Source: an uncultured bacterium (GTDB lineage: Bacteria; Cyanobacteriota; Vampirovibrionia; Gastranaerophilales; Gastranaerophilaceae). Taken from it: 64,000 nt of DNA. The translations under genes were made by a program, and so were the position numbers. This document shows positions 43,301 to 51,809 of the stretch, piece by piece (positions within the stretch are counted from its first letter, which is position 1; each line of letters begins with the position of its first letter). Where the stretch lies: contig CASFYV010000013.1 in assembly GCA_949298985.1 (NCBI GenBank), positions 32,229-96,228 of the forward strand, in the 5' to 3' direction. Below the pieces are notes generated by a model that saw only the letters and a list, made by a program, of their open reading frames with translations, did no database searches and was not told where the DNA came from.

Positions 43301-44086
43301 ATGTTAAGAGCATTAACAACAGCAGCAACAGGTATGATAGCACAACAAAACTATCTTGATGTAATTGCAAACAACGTAGCAAACGTTAACACTACTGCAT
43401 TTAAACAATCAAGAATAGAATTTCAAGATTTGTTATCACAAGCAGTAAGAACTCCTGGTGCATTAATGAACCAAGGTACTTATCAACCTGTTGGTATAGA
43501 AATCGGACTTGGGGTAAAAACGGCTGCAACTACTCGTGTATTTACTCAAGGTGTTGCAATTTCAACAGGTCGTCAACTTGATATCGAAATCGAAGGGGAA
43601 GGTTTCTTGCAAGTAATGAAAGAAGACGGCTCACTTGCTTATACTCGTGATGGTTGTTTGCAAGTAGATTCTTTAGGTCAATTATGTACAAATGACGGAC
43701 TTTTAATTCAGCCTTCTGTTTCTATTCCAAGAGATGCTACTGAAATTACAATTACTCAAGACGGTAATATATCAGTAACACTTCCCGGACAAACTCAACA
43801 ATCTATTGTTGGTTCGCTTCAGTTGGTAAAATTCCAAAACCCATCAGGTCTTTTATCAATCGGACATAATTTGTACAAAGAAACTCAAGCTTCAGGAAAT
43901 CCTGTTCAAGATACTCCTGGACAAAATGGTTTAGGTTTGATTCAACAAGGTATGTTAGAAGGTTCTAATGTTCAAATTGTTGATGAATTGGTTGGTTTGA
44001 TTAAAGCAGAAAGAGCTTTTGAATCTAATTCAAAAATAATTAACTCTTCAAGCAATATTCTTCAATTAACTAATAATATGTCTTAG
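43301..44086 (+). CDS. flgG: Flagellar distal rod protein FlgG
   Basis: The 261-residue protein starts MLRALTTAATGMIAQQNYLD and has the FlgG hallmark after the N-terminal helix, VNTTAFKQSRIEFQDLLSQ, with the GTYQPVGIEIGLGVK segment. It ends QQGMLEGSNVQIVDELVGLI. Length is the normal 260. FlgG forms the distal rod that passes through the P and L rings encoded downstream. AAGAGGAAAA precedes ATG. Confidence 0.96.
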   Translation: MLRALTTAATGMIAQQNYLDVIANNVANVNTTAFKQSRIEFQDLLSQAVRTPGALMNQGTYQPVGIEIGLGVKTAATTRVFTQGVAISTGRQLDIEIEGEGFLQVMKEDGSLAYTRDGCLQVDSLGQLCTNDGLLIQPSVSIPRDATEITITQDGNISVTLPGQTQQSIVGSLQLVKFQNPSGLLSIGHNLYKETQASGNPVQDTPGQNGLGLIQQGMLEGSNVQIVDELVGLIKAERAFESNSKIINSSSNILQLTNNMS

Positions 44087-44233
44087 GTTAGTGACTAGTG
44101 AATAGTGATTAGTGAATAGAACTCTAAAGATTAATAAAAAAAAGTTGAGCTTACTAGTCCAACAAAATAATAAGTAAAGGGGAGAATTCAATTCCCCCGC
44201 CCCTTGAGGGAGGGGGCTAGGGGGTGGGGTTCA
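44087..44233 (+). repeat. Dispersed repeat block with GC-rich G-tract module between flgG and flgA
   Basis: GTGAATA-type heptamers (44087-44118) start at the flgG stop codon. A GC-rich module follows at 44192-44230: CCCC...TTGA...GGGG hairpin and four G-tracts (GGG, five G, five G, GGGG at 44208-44229) with loops of 1-3 bases. It matches the module at 11972-12007 in the same orientation. Confidence 0.75.
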
Positions 44234-44273
44234 TAAGAAAGTTAGAGTCTCAAAACAAAAAGGTAAGTAGTAG

Positions 44274-44978
44274 ATGAAAAAAATTGTAATAACAGCTTTA
44301 ATAATGTTAGTAGGAAGTTTAGGAGCAAATGCTCAAATGCTTTCTTCTGCTAGTGTAAAAGCTTCTGTTGCTCAAATTTTAGAAAATAACTACAAAAAGA
44401 TGACATCAGGTGATGTAGAAGTAAAAGTTTCTGCAACACCTTTTGCACAACTACAATTACCTGACGGAAAAATCTCTTATAAAATTGTATCAGGCGGAGA
44501 TAAAATCCTTCCTCGTGATATAAAAAGAGTTGATATTTATGTAAATAATGCTTTTGTAAAATCATTAAACTTACCTGTACAAACTATTGTTTATGAAGAA
44601 GTTCTTGTAGCTAGTGATTTTATCGCAAGAGAACAGACTTTAACAAAGGATTGTACAGAAGTAAAAAAAGTAGATGTTTCGATGAGAATGAATTATATTC
44701 TTACAGAAAAAATGTTAGAAAAAGAAATCACTACTAAAAAAGCATTTCAAAAAGGTGAAATTATAGATAAAAGATTTGTAAAAATGCGTCCTGATGTAGC
44801 AAGAAATTCTGATGTAAGAATTTTCTTTGTATCAAATGGAGCAGTAATGATATCGATTGACGGAACTGCAATGATGGATGGAATGACCGGAGATTATGTC
44901 AATGTAGAAAATAAGAATTATAAAAAAGTGTATAACGGAAAAGTAATCGGAGAAAATAAAGTTCTTGTAAATATATAA
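44274..44978 (+). CDS. flgA: Flagellar P-ring assembly chaperone FlgA
   Basis: The 234-residue periplasmic protein has a signal peptide (MKKIVITALIMLVGSLGANA) and a C-terminal SAF domain: FQKGEIIDKRFVKMRPDVARN and a closing TGDYVNVENKNYKKVYNGKVIGENKVLV. FlgA assists FlgI ring assembly in the periplasm, and flgI follows directly. GGTAAGTAG precedes ATG. Confidence 0.92.
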   Translation: MKKIVITALIMLVGSLGANAQMLSSASVKASVAQILENNYKKMTSGDVEVKVSATPFAQLQLPDGKISYKIVSGGDKILPRDIKRVDIYVNNAFVKSLNLPVQTIVYEEVLVASDFIAREQTLTKDCTEVKKVDVSMRMNYILTEKMLEKEITTKKAFQKGEIIDKRFVKMRPDVARNSDVRIFFVSNGAVMISIDGTAMMDGMTGDYVNVENKNYKKVYNGKVIGENKVLVNI

Positions 44979-44980
44979 AA

Positions 44981-45030
44981 AGTGACAAGTGAATAGTGAG
45001 TAGTGAATAGAATTATAAACGCTCAACTTT
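44981..45030 (+). repeat. Dispersed GTGAATA repeat between flgA and flgI
   Basis: AGTGACAAGTGAATAGTGAG and further units, followed by the AATTATAAAC...CTCAACTTTAA tail shared with other copies. It begins four bases after the flgA stop. Confidence 0.65.
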
Positions 45031-45085
45031 AATTAATATCTGCCATCAAAGGGATGAGAGAAGGAAAATAATAAAAGGTAAGTAT

Positions 45086-46189
45086 ATGAAAAAAGTTTTA
45101 TCAAGTTTATTAGTAATATTTATGATGTTAACAGGGTTATTACCTTGTAAAGCAATAGAGGCAAAAGTAAGAATCATGGATTTAACTCATATTAAGGGAG
45201 TTAGAGAAAACCAATTAGTCGGCTATGGTGTAGTAGTTGGTCTTCCTGGAACAGGTGATAACTCTCGTTCTACTCAAATTACTAATAAAATGTTATTGAG
45301 AAATTTAGGTACTGTAATTGATCAAGAAAACTACATCCAAAAAGGAGCTTCAGCTGCCGTAATCGTAACCGCAACTGTTCCACCATTTTCAAAAAACGGT
45401 GATAAAATTGATGTAACTGTATCAGCAATGGCTGACTGTAAAAGTTTAGAAGGCGGAGTTCTTGTTCAGACAATTCTTAAAGCTCCAAACGGAGAAGCAG
45501 TAGCAGTAGCTCAAGGACCTTTATCAGTTGGTGGTATTAATAAAATTGCAGGCGGATCTTCTGCAAGAACTGCAATTACTACAACAGGCAGAATTCCTGG
45601 TGGAGCGATAATTGAAAGAGATATTTATACAGAAATCGGGGATGAAAATTCTATAACATTATCAATTGACCGTTCTGATTATACTCTTGTATCAAGAATA
45701 GCAAAATCAGTATCTCAAATAGCTCCGGCTCAAGCTATTGACGGAAGTTCAGTAAGAGTTGAAATTCCTGCCAAATTTTTAAATGATAGAGTAACTTTTA
45801 TCTCTATTTTAGAAAATTTGGAAGTTTCACCAACAATGGATAGAGCAAAAGTCGTTGTTAATGAAAGAACAGGTACTGTTGTAATCGGAGCAGATGTAAA
45901 ATTACTTCCTGCAGCAGTAGCTCACGGTAATATTACTGTTACCGTTTCAACAACAAATGATGTTTCTCAACCTAATGCGTTTGCAAATGGTGCAACTGTT
46001 GGGTTTGAAAATTCTGACATAGAAATTAACAAAGCTCCGGGAAGTCTTGTTACAATGCCAGCTAACAGTAATCTTAATGACTTAGTAAGAGCTTTAAATT
46101 CAATTGGGGTTGCGCCTGTTGATTTAATTTCTATCTTACAAGCACTTAAAAAATCAGGAAGCTTACAAGCTGATTTAGTAATAATTTAA
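45086..46189 (+). CDS. flgI: Flagellar P-ring protein FlgI
   Basis: The 367-residue protein has a signal peptide (about 1-24) and the FlgI core: RIMDLTHIKGVRENQLVGYG, VVGLPGTGDNSRSTQ, SAMADCKSLEGGVLVQTIL, NERTGTVVIGADVKL and the closing LNDLVRALNSIGVAPVDLIS with ILQALKKSGSLQADLVI. It forms the P ring around the rod in the periplasm, evidence for a diderm envelope. AAAAGGTAAG precedes ATG. Confidence 0.97.
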   Translation: MKKVLSSLLVIFMMLTGLLPCKAIEAKVRIMDLTHIKGVRENQLVGYGVVVGLPGTGDNSRSTQITNKMLLRNLGTVIDQENYIQKGASAAVIVTATVPPFSKNGDKIDVTVSAMADCKSLEGGVLVQTILKAPNGEAVAVAQGPLSVGGINKIAGGSSARTAITTTGRIPGGAIIERDIYTEIGDENSITLSIDRSDYTLVSRIAKSVSQIAPAQAIDGSSVRVEIPAKFLNDRVTFISILENLEVSPTMDRAKVVVNERTGTVVIGADVKLLPAAVAHGNITVTVSTTNDVSQPNAFANGATVGFENSDIEINKAPGSLVTMPANSNLNDLVRALNSIGVAPVDLISILQALKKSGSLQADLVII

Positions 46190-46230
46190 TTAGTGAATAG
46201 TGAATAGAAATTTATTTTATAAATTACTAA
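46189..46230 (+). repeat. Dispersed GTGAATA repeat between flgI and flgJ
   Basis: TTAGTGAATAGTGAATAGAA starts directly after the flgI stop codon and is followed by the TTTATTTTATAAA tail. Confidence 0.65.
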
Positions 46231-46246
46231 GCTTAGAAAGGATAAT

Positions 46247-46600
46247 ATGGATTTTTCAACTCCTACAATAGATTTAATAAAAAGCGGTCTACAAAATGCT
46301 CAGACAGTTAATTCTGATCAAGTTTTGTATAACCAAATTAAAGGTTCAAGTGATTCTAAAGAACAATTAAGAAAAGCTGCGACAGAATTTGAAAGTATTT
46401 TTATAACCAAAATGCTTTCTCAAATGGACAAAACTGTTGATAGAGAAAATGGACTATTTGGTAAAGAAACTCATTATGTTGACACATTTAAATCAATTGT
46501 ATACCAACAAATGGGACATGATATTGCAAACAATCCAAGAACGTCTTTTGGATTTGCAGATCAAATTTACAGACAGATGGAAAAATACGTTGGAAATTAG
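46247..46600 (+). CDS. flgJ: Rod-binding protein FlgJ (N-terminal type, no muralytic domain)
   Basis: This 117-residue protein corresponds to the rod-capping half of FlgJ: LRKAATEFESIFITKMLSQMDKTV, GLFGKETHYVDTFKS, YQQMGHDIANN. The C-terminal hydrolase domain of enterobacterial FlgJ is absent. The separate SLT transglycosylase at 41696 in the same operon is the likely replacement. GAAAGGATAAT precedes ATG. Confidence 0.9.
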   Translation: MDFSTPTIDLIKSGLQNAQTVNSDQVLYNQIKGSSDSKEQLRKAATEFESIFITKMLSQMDKTVDRENGLFGKETHYVDTFKSIVYQQMGHDIANNPRTSFGFADQIYRQMEKYVGN

Positions 46601-46638
46601 GTAAGAATGAGTAAAAAGCTTAATAAAAATAAAGAAAA

Positions 46639-46675
46639 AGTGATTAGTGAGTAGTGAATAGAATTATAAACTACG
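46639..46675 (+). repeat. Dispersed GTGAATA repeat before the 91-residue gene
   Basis: TGATTAGTGAGTAGTGAATA followed by GAATTATAAACTACG, the same tail as the copy at 44981. Confidence 0.65.
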
Positions 46676-46688
46676 AAAGGAATAAATA

Positions 46689-46964
46689 ATGTTATCATCA
46701 ATAGGACAAAATAATTCAGTACAACAATTTAGTGCATTAAACGCATTTAAAACAGCTCAAAATCCTCCAAAACAAGAGGAAATGGATGTTGTTCAACAAT
46801 CTCAAGGTCTTAATACAACTTCAAATGTAAGTTTGTTAGATAAAATTGATGTGAATGAATTAAGAGAATGTGCAAAATACGTTGGAGAATTCAATATTTC
46901 AGATGATGACATAAAATACGGTTTATTATACGGTAGAAGTGTTATAGCAGAGTATCTTTGCTAA
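46689..46964 (+). CDS. Unknown 91-residue protein in the flagellar operon (FlgM-like position)
   Basis: The first 50 residues are Gln/Asn/Ser-rich and look disordered. The last 40 are helical and acidic (LLDKIDVNELRECAKYVGEF ... DDDIKYGLLYGRSVIAEYLC). Anti-sigma factor FlgM has the same size and plan (disordered amino half, helical carboxy half), and the operon is a common place for it, but I do not see enough FlgM motif to name it. CGAAAGGAAT precedes ATG. Two cysteines, one at the very end, are unusual. Confidence 0.65.
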   Translation: MLSSIGQNNSVQQFSALNAFKTAQNPPKQEEMDVVQQSQGLNTTSNVSLLDKIDVNELRECAKYVGEFNISDDDIKYGLLYGRSVIAEYLC

Positions 46965-46990
46965 ATTTTGGGGATAAAGAGGATAGTAAG

Positions 46991-47599
46991 ATGAAAAAAT
47001 TAGTCATAAGTATAGCAATATTAATGATGTCAATAATGACAGTAAATGCTGAATCATTATTTACATTAGGTGCAAGTCAAAATTATTCAGGCGTACCTCG
47101 TTCATTATTTGGCGGAGTTCAAGCAAGACAAGTCGGGGATTTAATCTCTATCATTATGGCTGAAAATATTACTGTAAGCGACAATTTAACATATTCATCA
47201 GAAAAATCTTCTAATACTGTAGATACTTTTACATCATTTTTTAATAAATGGTTTGGCTTATCATTAAAAGATACCGATGGCTTTGGCGGAACAAACGAAG
47301 TATCAAATTCTGCTGCAGGCGGACGTACAATGACATTTGGTGACCAAATTGCAGTACAAGTTGTCCAACAACTTCCTAACGGGAATTTAGCAGTACAAGG
47401 CAAGAAGACTCTTGTAAACGGTAATGAAAGAATGGACTTCATTGTAACAGGTGTTATAGATCCAAGATGGCTTAATGTGGATGGCGAAATTTATTCTTAT
47501 AATGTTTCTAATCTACAATTTGCACTATCTGGTAGAGGTACAATTTCCAGAAATCAAAATGAAGGTATATTCAACAGATTTATCAAATACTTATTCTAA
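46991..47599 (+). CDS. flgH: Flagellar L-ring protein FlgH without a lipobox
   Basis: The mature protein matches FlgH: QARQVGDLISIIMAENITVSD, an AGGRTMTFGDQIAVQVVQQLPNGNL-type segment, GKKTLVNGNERMDFIVTGVI with the following DPRW, and GRGTISRNQNEG. I start at ATG 46991, with AGAGGATAGTAAG upstream; an 11-codon longer frame begins at TTG inside the preceding gene. The leader MKKLVISIAILMMSIMTVNA ends in a signal peptidase I site with no cysteine, whereas FlgH is normally an outer-membrane lipoprotein. About 202 residues. Confidence 0.93.
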   Translation: MKKLVISIAILMMSIMTVNAESLFTLGASQNYSGVPRSLFGGVQARQVGDLISIIMAENITVSDNLTYSSEKSSNTVDTFTSFFNKWFGLSLKDTDGFGGTNEVSNSAAGGRTMTFGDQIAVQVVQQLPNGNLAVQGKKTLVNGNERMDFIVTGVIDPRWLNVDGEIYSYNVSNLQFALSGRGTISRNQNEGIFNRFIKYLF

Positions 47600-47641
47600 G
47601 TTATTTAAACAAATTAAAAATAAGTTAATACAAGGATATAA

Positions 47642-48139
47642 ATGGATAAAAAAATATTTTACAACTTAATAGAAATCTTAGATAAAGAAATTGATGCATA
47701 TTCAAGATTGAAAGATTTATTTGAAGAAAAAAAAGAAATTTTGAAACAATCAAAGGCAGATGAATTGGGTAATGTAGATAATAGAATTATCACATTAAAC
47801 AGTGAAATTACAAAACTCAATAAATCAAGAGAAAAAATTTCTATAGATATTATTGGTGAGAGCGTTAATATGTCGAGATTTATTGAATATGCTAAAGAAA
47901 ATGCACCGGAATTTGTACCTGCATTAGAAGAGAGAAAAGTAAAGATTTGTAACATTATTCCGGAGTTAACGTTATTAAATAATCAAAATGTGGAACTATT
48001 GAAACACGGCATAATAATATCTAACAAGATGTTGGAAACAATTATTAATGCTTTTGCTCCTCAAGGATGTAATTATAATGGAGCAGGAAAGACAGATACA
48101 CATGATATAGACATGTGGACCATAAATGAAGAAGTCTAG
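47642..48139 (+). CDS. flgN: FlgN-like flagellar export chaperone
   Basis: This 165-residue, nearly all-helical cytoplasmic protein (MDKKIFYNLIEILDKEIDAY, LKDLFEEKKEILKQSKADEL, VDNRIITLNSEITKL) has the FlgN pattern. It sits directly before flgK and flgL, whose products FlgN protects before export. The C-terminal tail (about 140-165) is polar and may hold the FlgK/L-binding part. AAGGATATAA precedes ATG. Confidence 0.82.
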   Translation: MDKKIFYNLIEILDKEIDAYSRLKDLFEEKKEILKQSKADELGNVDNRIITLNSEITKLNKSREKISIDIIGESVNMSRFIEYAKENAPEFVPALEERKVKICNIIPELTLLNNQNVELLKHGIIISNKMLETIINAFAPQGCNYNGAGKTDTHDIDMWTINEEV

Positions 48140-48196
48140 AGGTAAATGTAACCTGTAGGCTCTAAAGAACAAGCTTAAATCAGAAATGAGGTAAAA

Positions 48197-49795
48197 ATGG
48201 TTAGCTTATTATCATCACTAAATATGACAGCAAATACACTTTCGATAAATGAACAAGCAATCGGTGTAGTTTCACATAACGTATCTAACATGAATACCGA
48301 AGGCTATTCAAAACAAAAAGTTAATTTAGCAACCAGAAATATTGGTGGAGCAATAGGCAATAATGTTACAGCTCAAATCCGTGCTAACGGTGGTGTGATG
48401 ATTGCTAACGTTATGAGATATACTGATTCTTACTTGAATAATTATTACAGAGATCAATTATCTACTCAAAATAAATTGGATCAGCAACTTGATACTTTAA
48501 AAGATTTAGCAACTATTTTGGATGATTTGGAAAGTGAAGGTCTTGATTCAGCTTTAAGTGAATTTTATGAAGCTTTAAATAATTTAAACGAATATCCGGC
48601 GAGTTCTACAGCAAGAACAAATTTTATAGAAACTGCTAAAACGTTAACATCTGTATTAAATTCAAAAAGTATTGAATTAGATGAGTTAACGACTAAAGCT
48701 CTTGGCGATGGAATTAATCAAGAATCGCTAGAAAATTCTAAGATATATGTACAGTATGAAGCTTTAAATGATAAATTAACAGAACTTGCAGATATTAATA
48801 GAGCATTGCAAGTTACTCAAACAGGAACATTAGAAGCAAATAATTTGCTTGATAAAAGAGATACAATATTAAATGAAATATCACAATTTGTGGATATTTC
48901 TGTTGATGAAAAAGATAATGGTACTGTTAATGTTTCAATAGGAACAACAGAAGTTATAAAAGGTTCTAAAGTCGTAGGACAACTTAATATTCAAACTGCA
49001 AAATCTTATTGTGAGTCACAAAACCCGCCAATAACTTATCCTGATGACTGGGATGGAGAAAATGCAGTTATAAGTATCATAAATCCTCAAGAAAATAATA
49101 AAGTTGTAGTATCAAATGCAAATTCAATGATAACAGAAGGGACATTAGGCGGACTTTTGCATTCTGCAACTGCAGGTAATGGTGAAACTAATGCAGGAAC
49201 TGTTAGAGAAAGTCTTGATACTTTAGCACAGACTATAGCAGATATATTTAATGAATTAAACACAAGAGAAGGTGCTTATTGTATTGATCCGAATGATACC
49301 GGAAAACTTATTGATAGTGCTGATGATAATTTATTATTTGTTGGAGCAGATGGAACAGGCACGGGAATTACTGCAGGAAATATTAAATTAAACGATGCAT
49401 TATTAACAGAGGATGGTATTTGGAATATTTCTTGCGCTTATTTTGATGATCCAGCAAATGTTGATTTAAATGCGGTTGGAAACTCTCAAAACGTAGTTGC
49501 AATGCTTGGAACGAGAGATTCTAAACAAGATGCATTAAACGGAATGTCTTTAGAAAGTTTCTATACTTCTTTAGTTGGTAAGGTTGCTTCTGCCGGAAGT
49601 AGTATTCAAACACTTTATGATACTCAAACAAGTGTTGTTGATTCTGTTTTAACGAAAATAAAAAATACAAGTGGGGTTGACTTGAATGAAGAATTAGTTG
49701 ATTTAGTAAAATACCAAACTGCATATTCTGCTGCAGCACAAGTATTTAACACTTGTAATAGTTGTCTTGACGTATTAATGACATTAGGAGGTTAG
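48197..49795 (+). CDS. flgK: Flagellar hook-associated protein 1, FlgK
   Basis: The 532-residue protein has the axial N-terminus (LNMTANTLSINEQAIGVVSH, NVSNMNTEGYSKQKVNL), a long central domain and the FlgK C-terminal helix (SGVDLNEELVDLVKYQTAYS, AAAQVFNTCNSCLDVLMTL). It links hook to filament. AATGAGGTAAAA precedes ATG. It ends four bases before flgL. The two cysteines near the end are unusual for an exported axial protein. Confidence 0.95.
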   Translation: MVSLLSSLNMTANTLSINEQAIGVVSHNVSNMNTEGYSKQKVNLATRNIGGAIGNNVTAQIRANGGVMIANVMRYTDSYLNNYYRDQLSTQNKLDQQLDTLKDLATILDDLESEGLDSALSEFYEALNNLNEYPASSTARTNFIETAKTLTSVLNSKSIELDELTTKALGDGINQESLENSKIYVQYEALNDKLTELADINRALQVTQTGTLEANNLLDKRDTILNEISQFVDISVDEKDNGTVNVSIGTTEVIKGSKVVGQLNIQTAKSYCESQNPPITYPDDWDGENAVISIINPQENNKVVVSNANSMITEGTLGGLLHSATAGNGETNAGTVRESLDTLAQTIADIFNELNTREGAYCIDPNDTGKLIDSADDNLLFVGADGTGTGITAGNIKLNDALLTEDGIWNISCAYFDDPANVDLNAVGNSQNVVAMLGTRDSKQDALNGMSLESFYTSLVGKVASAGSSIQTLYDTQTSVVDSVLTKIKNTSGVDLNEELVDLVKYQTAYSAAAQVFNTCNSCLDVLMTLGG

Positions 49796-49799
49796 TTAG

Positions 49800-50888
49800 A
49801 TGGTAGATAGAGTTTCAACATCAGGAAGATATGCTCAATTAGTAGCTGATATGCAACAAAATCTTATCAACTATAACCGAATTAATGCTCAATTAAGTTC
49901 TGGGCATAAAATTCTTAATATTACAGATGATCCTATTGCTTCTGTAAATATTTTGAATACAAACAGACAATTAGGACAAATAGAAACTTTTTCTACAAAT
50001 GTGGAAATGGCAAAAAGTGAATTAAGTTCTTTAGACGATTTATTAACCCTTGCTACAGGTTATTTACAAAGTGCCTGGGATAAAGCAGTACAAGCTAATA
50101 ACCAAACTTATGGTAATGATTCTCTTCAAGCTTTAAAAGTTGAAATTGATGAAACGTTAAAAACCATGGTTGATTTAGCTAATACTGAATATAATGATAA
50201 TTATATTTTTGGAGGAACTAATACAAAAACTGTTCCATACACAATAACTGAAAATGGAGATGTAGTTTATAATGGAACTCCATATGATAATAAGGATTAT
50301 ATAAGACAAACAGAAGTATCTGATGGTGTTTTTGAAGTAATAAATACAACAGGTGATAAAGTTTTTGGGTATTATAAAGCCGCAGTTGATCCTGGTAATG
50401 GGGTTTATACGGATGCAAACGGAAAAAGGGTTATTGAAACTACTGATGAATTAGGTCAGCCTGTTTATACTTATGAAAATGGCATGGCATACACAGGGGA
50501 TGTTGCAGATTTAACTGATGGAGCTCCTGAAGAATCATCCGGAGTTATGGGAGCATTAAAAATGCTAAGCAATTCTATTCAAATGGTCCTTGACGGGGAT
50601 ACAGAAGCCGGTTATGAACAAATGAACGCTACTTTAGACATGTTTGATACTTCTCTAAAAACAATTACAGAGGAACAAACTAAATTTGGTGGAGTTTATA
50701 ACCGTTTAGAAATGACTACATCTACTTTGGACACTAACAATATGAATTTAACATCTTATTTATCAGAAATTCGAGATGTAGATTTAACTACTGCGATTAC
50801 AGATTGGTTTCAAGCTCAATATGCTTACCAAGCTAGTTTACAAGTATCATCAGCTTCTATGGGTATGAGTTTACTTAATTATTTATAA
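49800..50888 (+). CDS. flgL: Flagellar hook-associated protein 3, FlgL
   Basis: The 362-residue flagellin-like junction protein has the N-terminal helix (MVDRVSTSGRYAQLVADMQQ, LINYNRINAQLSSGHKILN, DDPIASVNIL), the conserved NTEYNDNYIFGGTNT segment and the C-terminal YLSEIRDVDLTTAITDWFQA, YAYQASLQVSSASMGMSLL. It is the last gene of the flagellar unit; no flagellin gene lies nearby. AGGAGGTTAG precedes ATG and overlaps the flgK end. Confidence 0.95.
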   Translation: MVDRVSTSGRYAQLVADMQQNLINYNRINAQLSSGHKILNITDDPIASVNILNTNRQLGQIETFSTNVEMAKSELSSLDDLLTLATGYLQSAWDKAVQANNQTYGNDSLQALKVEIDETLKTMVDLANTEYNDNYIFGGTNTKTVPYTITENGDVVYNGTPYDNKDYIRQTEVSDGVFEVINTTGDKVFGYYKAAVDPGNGVYTDANGKRVIETTDELGQPVYTYENGMAYTGDVADLTDGAPEESSGVMGALKMLSNSIQMVLDGDTEAGYEQMNATLDMFDTSLKTITEEQTKFGGVYNRLEMTTSTLDTNNMNLTSYLSEIRDVDLTTAITDWFQAQYAYQASLQVSSASMGMSLLNYL

Positions 50889-50970
50889 AATAAAAATTGG
50901 CACTCCTCAAGGATGAAGAGTGTCAGTGTTAAATAAAAAATTCTACAATTTTAATATACTTACCATTTTT

Positions 50971-50994
50971 AAGGACATTTGAATGTCCTTTTTT
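50971..50994. terminator. Terminator between flgL and the pilin gene
   Basis: AAGGACATT and AATGTCCTT form a perfect nine-base stem with loop TG, then six T on the plus strand. It lies 83 bases beyond flgL and directly at the pilin 3' end. Confidence 0.85.
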
Positions 50995-50995
50995 C

Positions 50996-51739
50996 TTACT
51001 CATAAATAACACGTAAATTATTATCAAATATAGAACCTGCACAAGTATCGGGTTTTGCAGCACCGTTTACTTCATTACAACCACCAGCTGCCCAATTAAG
51101 TTCTGGTTTTTGAAGATAATTATCTTCTGTTTGAGTTCTATCGAAAGCTTTTCCGCCGTATGGTCTTAAGGTTCCATCATTATATAAATAGAATCTAAAA
51201 ATATCCTTTGCTTGTCTGTTTGGTTTTTTATAGCCGTTTATATCAATATATACTTGTCCAATTTTTTGGTTTGAAGGTATATTATTGTAGCCATTGGGAG
51301 CTGTTTTACTTTCAGGAAAAATGTAATATATCATATCATCATCTGATTTAAAAGCATTTGCTGACCAATCTGAACTTATTTCTTCTGAATTAATAGCTGC
51401 AGTATAAGCCTCGTTACTTAAATATTGTTTATATGTAGGTACTTTTTCAGGATGTTTTTCTATTGATATTTTAATATATTCAGATAATCTATCACCATAC
51501 CCGCCTTCGCCGGATTTAGTGAAATCAGAACTCATTAAATTTGTTATAGAATCTGCATCATTTTGTGTTATTAACATTTGATTTGCTTTCTCAAAATTTG
51601 AAACTGCTTTTGCTAAAGAAGGACCTATCTTTGATGATGCAACATTTTGTTCTAATGCTGGAATTGTTAATGCTGCAACTACCCCTATAACTCCTAAAGT
51701 TACAAGAACTTCAGCCAAAGTAAAGCCTTTTTTTAACAT
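50996..51739 (-). CDS. Type IV pilin / pseudopilin-like protein
   Basis: The 247-residue protein has a short leader and prepilin peptidase site (MLKKG, then FTLAEVLVTLGVIGVVAALT with Glu at +5), followed by one membrane helix and a large polar domain. The C-terminal region has a Tyr/Asp-rich part (DINGYKKPNRQAKDIFRFYL) and two cysteines (ACs near 229 and 238). This is the DUF-type G/H pilin found as large families in gut Vampirovibrionia. AAGGAG precedes ATG. No other pilus assembly gene is nearby. Confidence 0.9.
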   Translation of the reverse strand: MLKKGFTLAEVLVTLGVIGVVAALTIPALEQNVASSKIGPSLAKAVSNFEKANQMLITQNDADSITNLMSSDFTKSGEGGYGDRLSEYIKISIEKHPEKVPTYKQYLSNEAYTAAINSEEISSDWSANAFKSDDDMIYYIFPESKTAPNGYNNIPSNQKIGQVYIDINGYKKPNRQAKDIFRFYLYNDGTLRPYGGKAFDRTQTEDNYLQKPELNWAAGGCNEVNGAAKPDTCAGSIFDNNLRVIYE

Positions 51740-51809
51740 GTTTCTCTCCTTATTTTATTTTATCGAAATTATAATATCATATTAATTTTATTTTGTGAAG
51801 TAAAGTTGG

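Noticed and set aside
47119..47442. 107-codon open frame opposite flgH
   Set aside because: It is a shadow of flgH codon usage with no ribosome-binding site or plausible protein features.
50897..50926. GGCACTC...GAGTGTC hairpin just after flgL as a terminator
   Set aside because: It needs a GU pair and has no T-run; the clean terminator at 50971-50994 is the better candidate.
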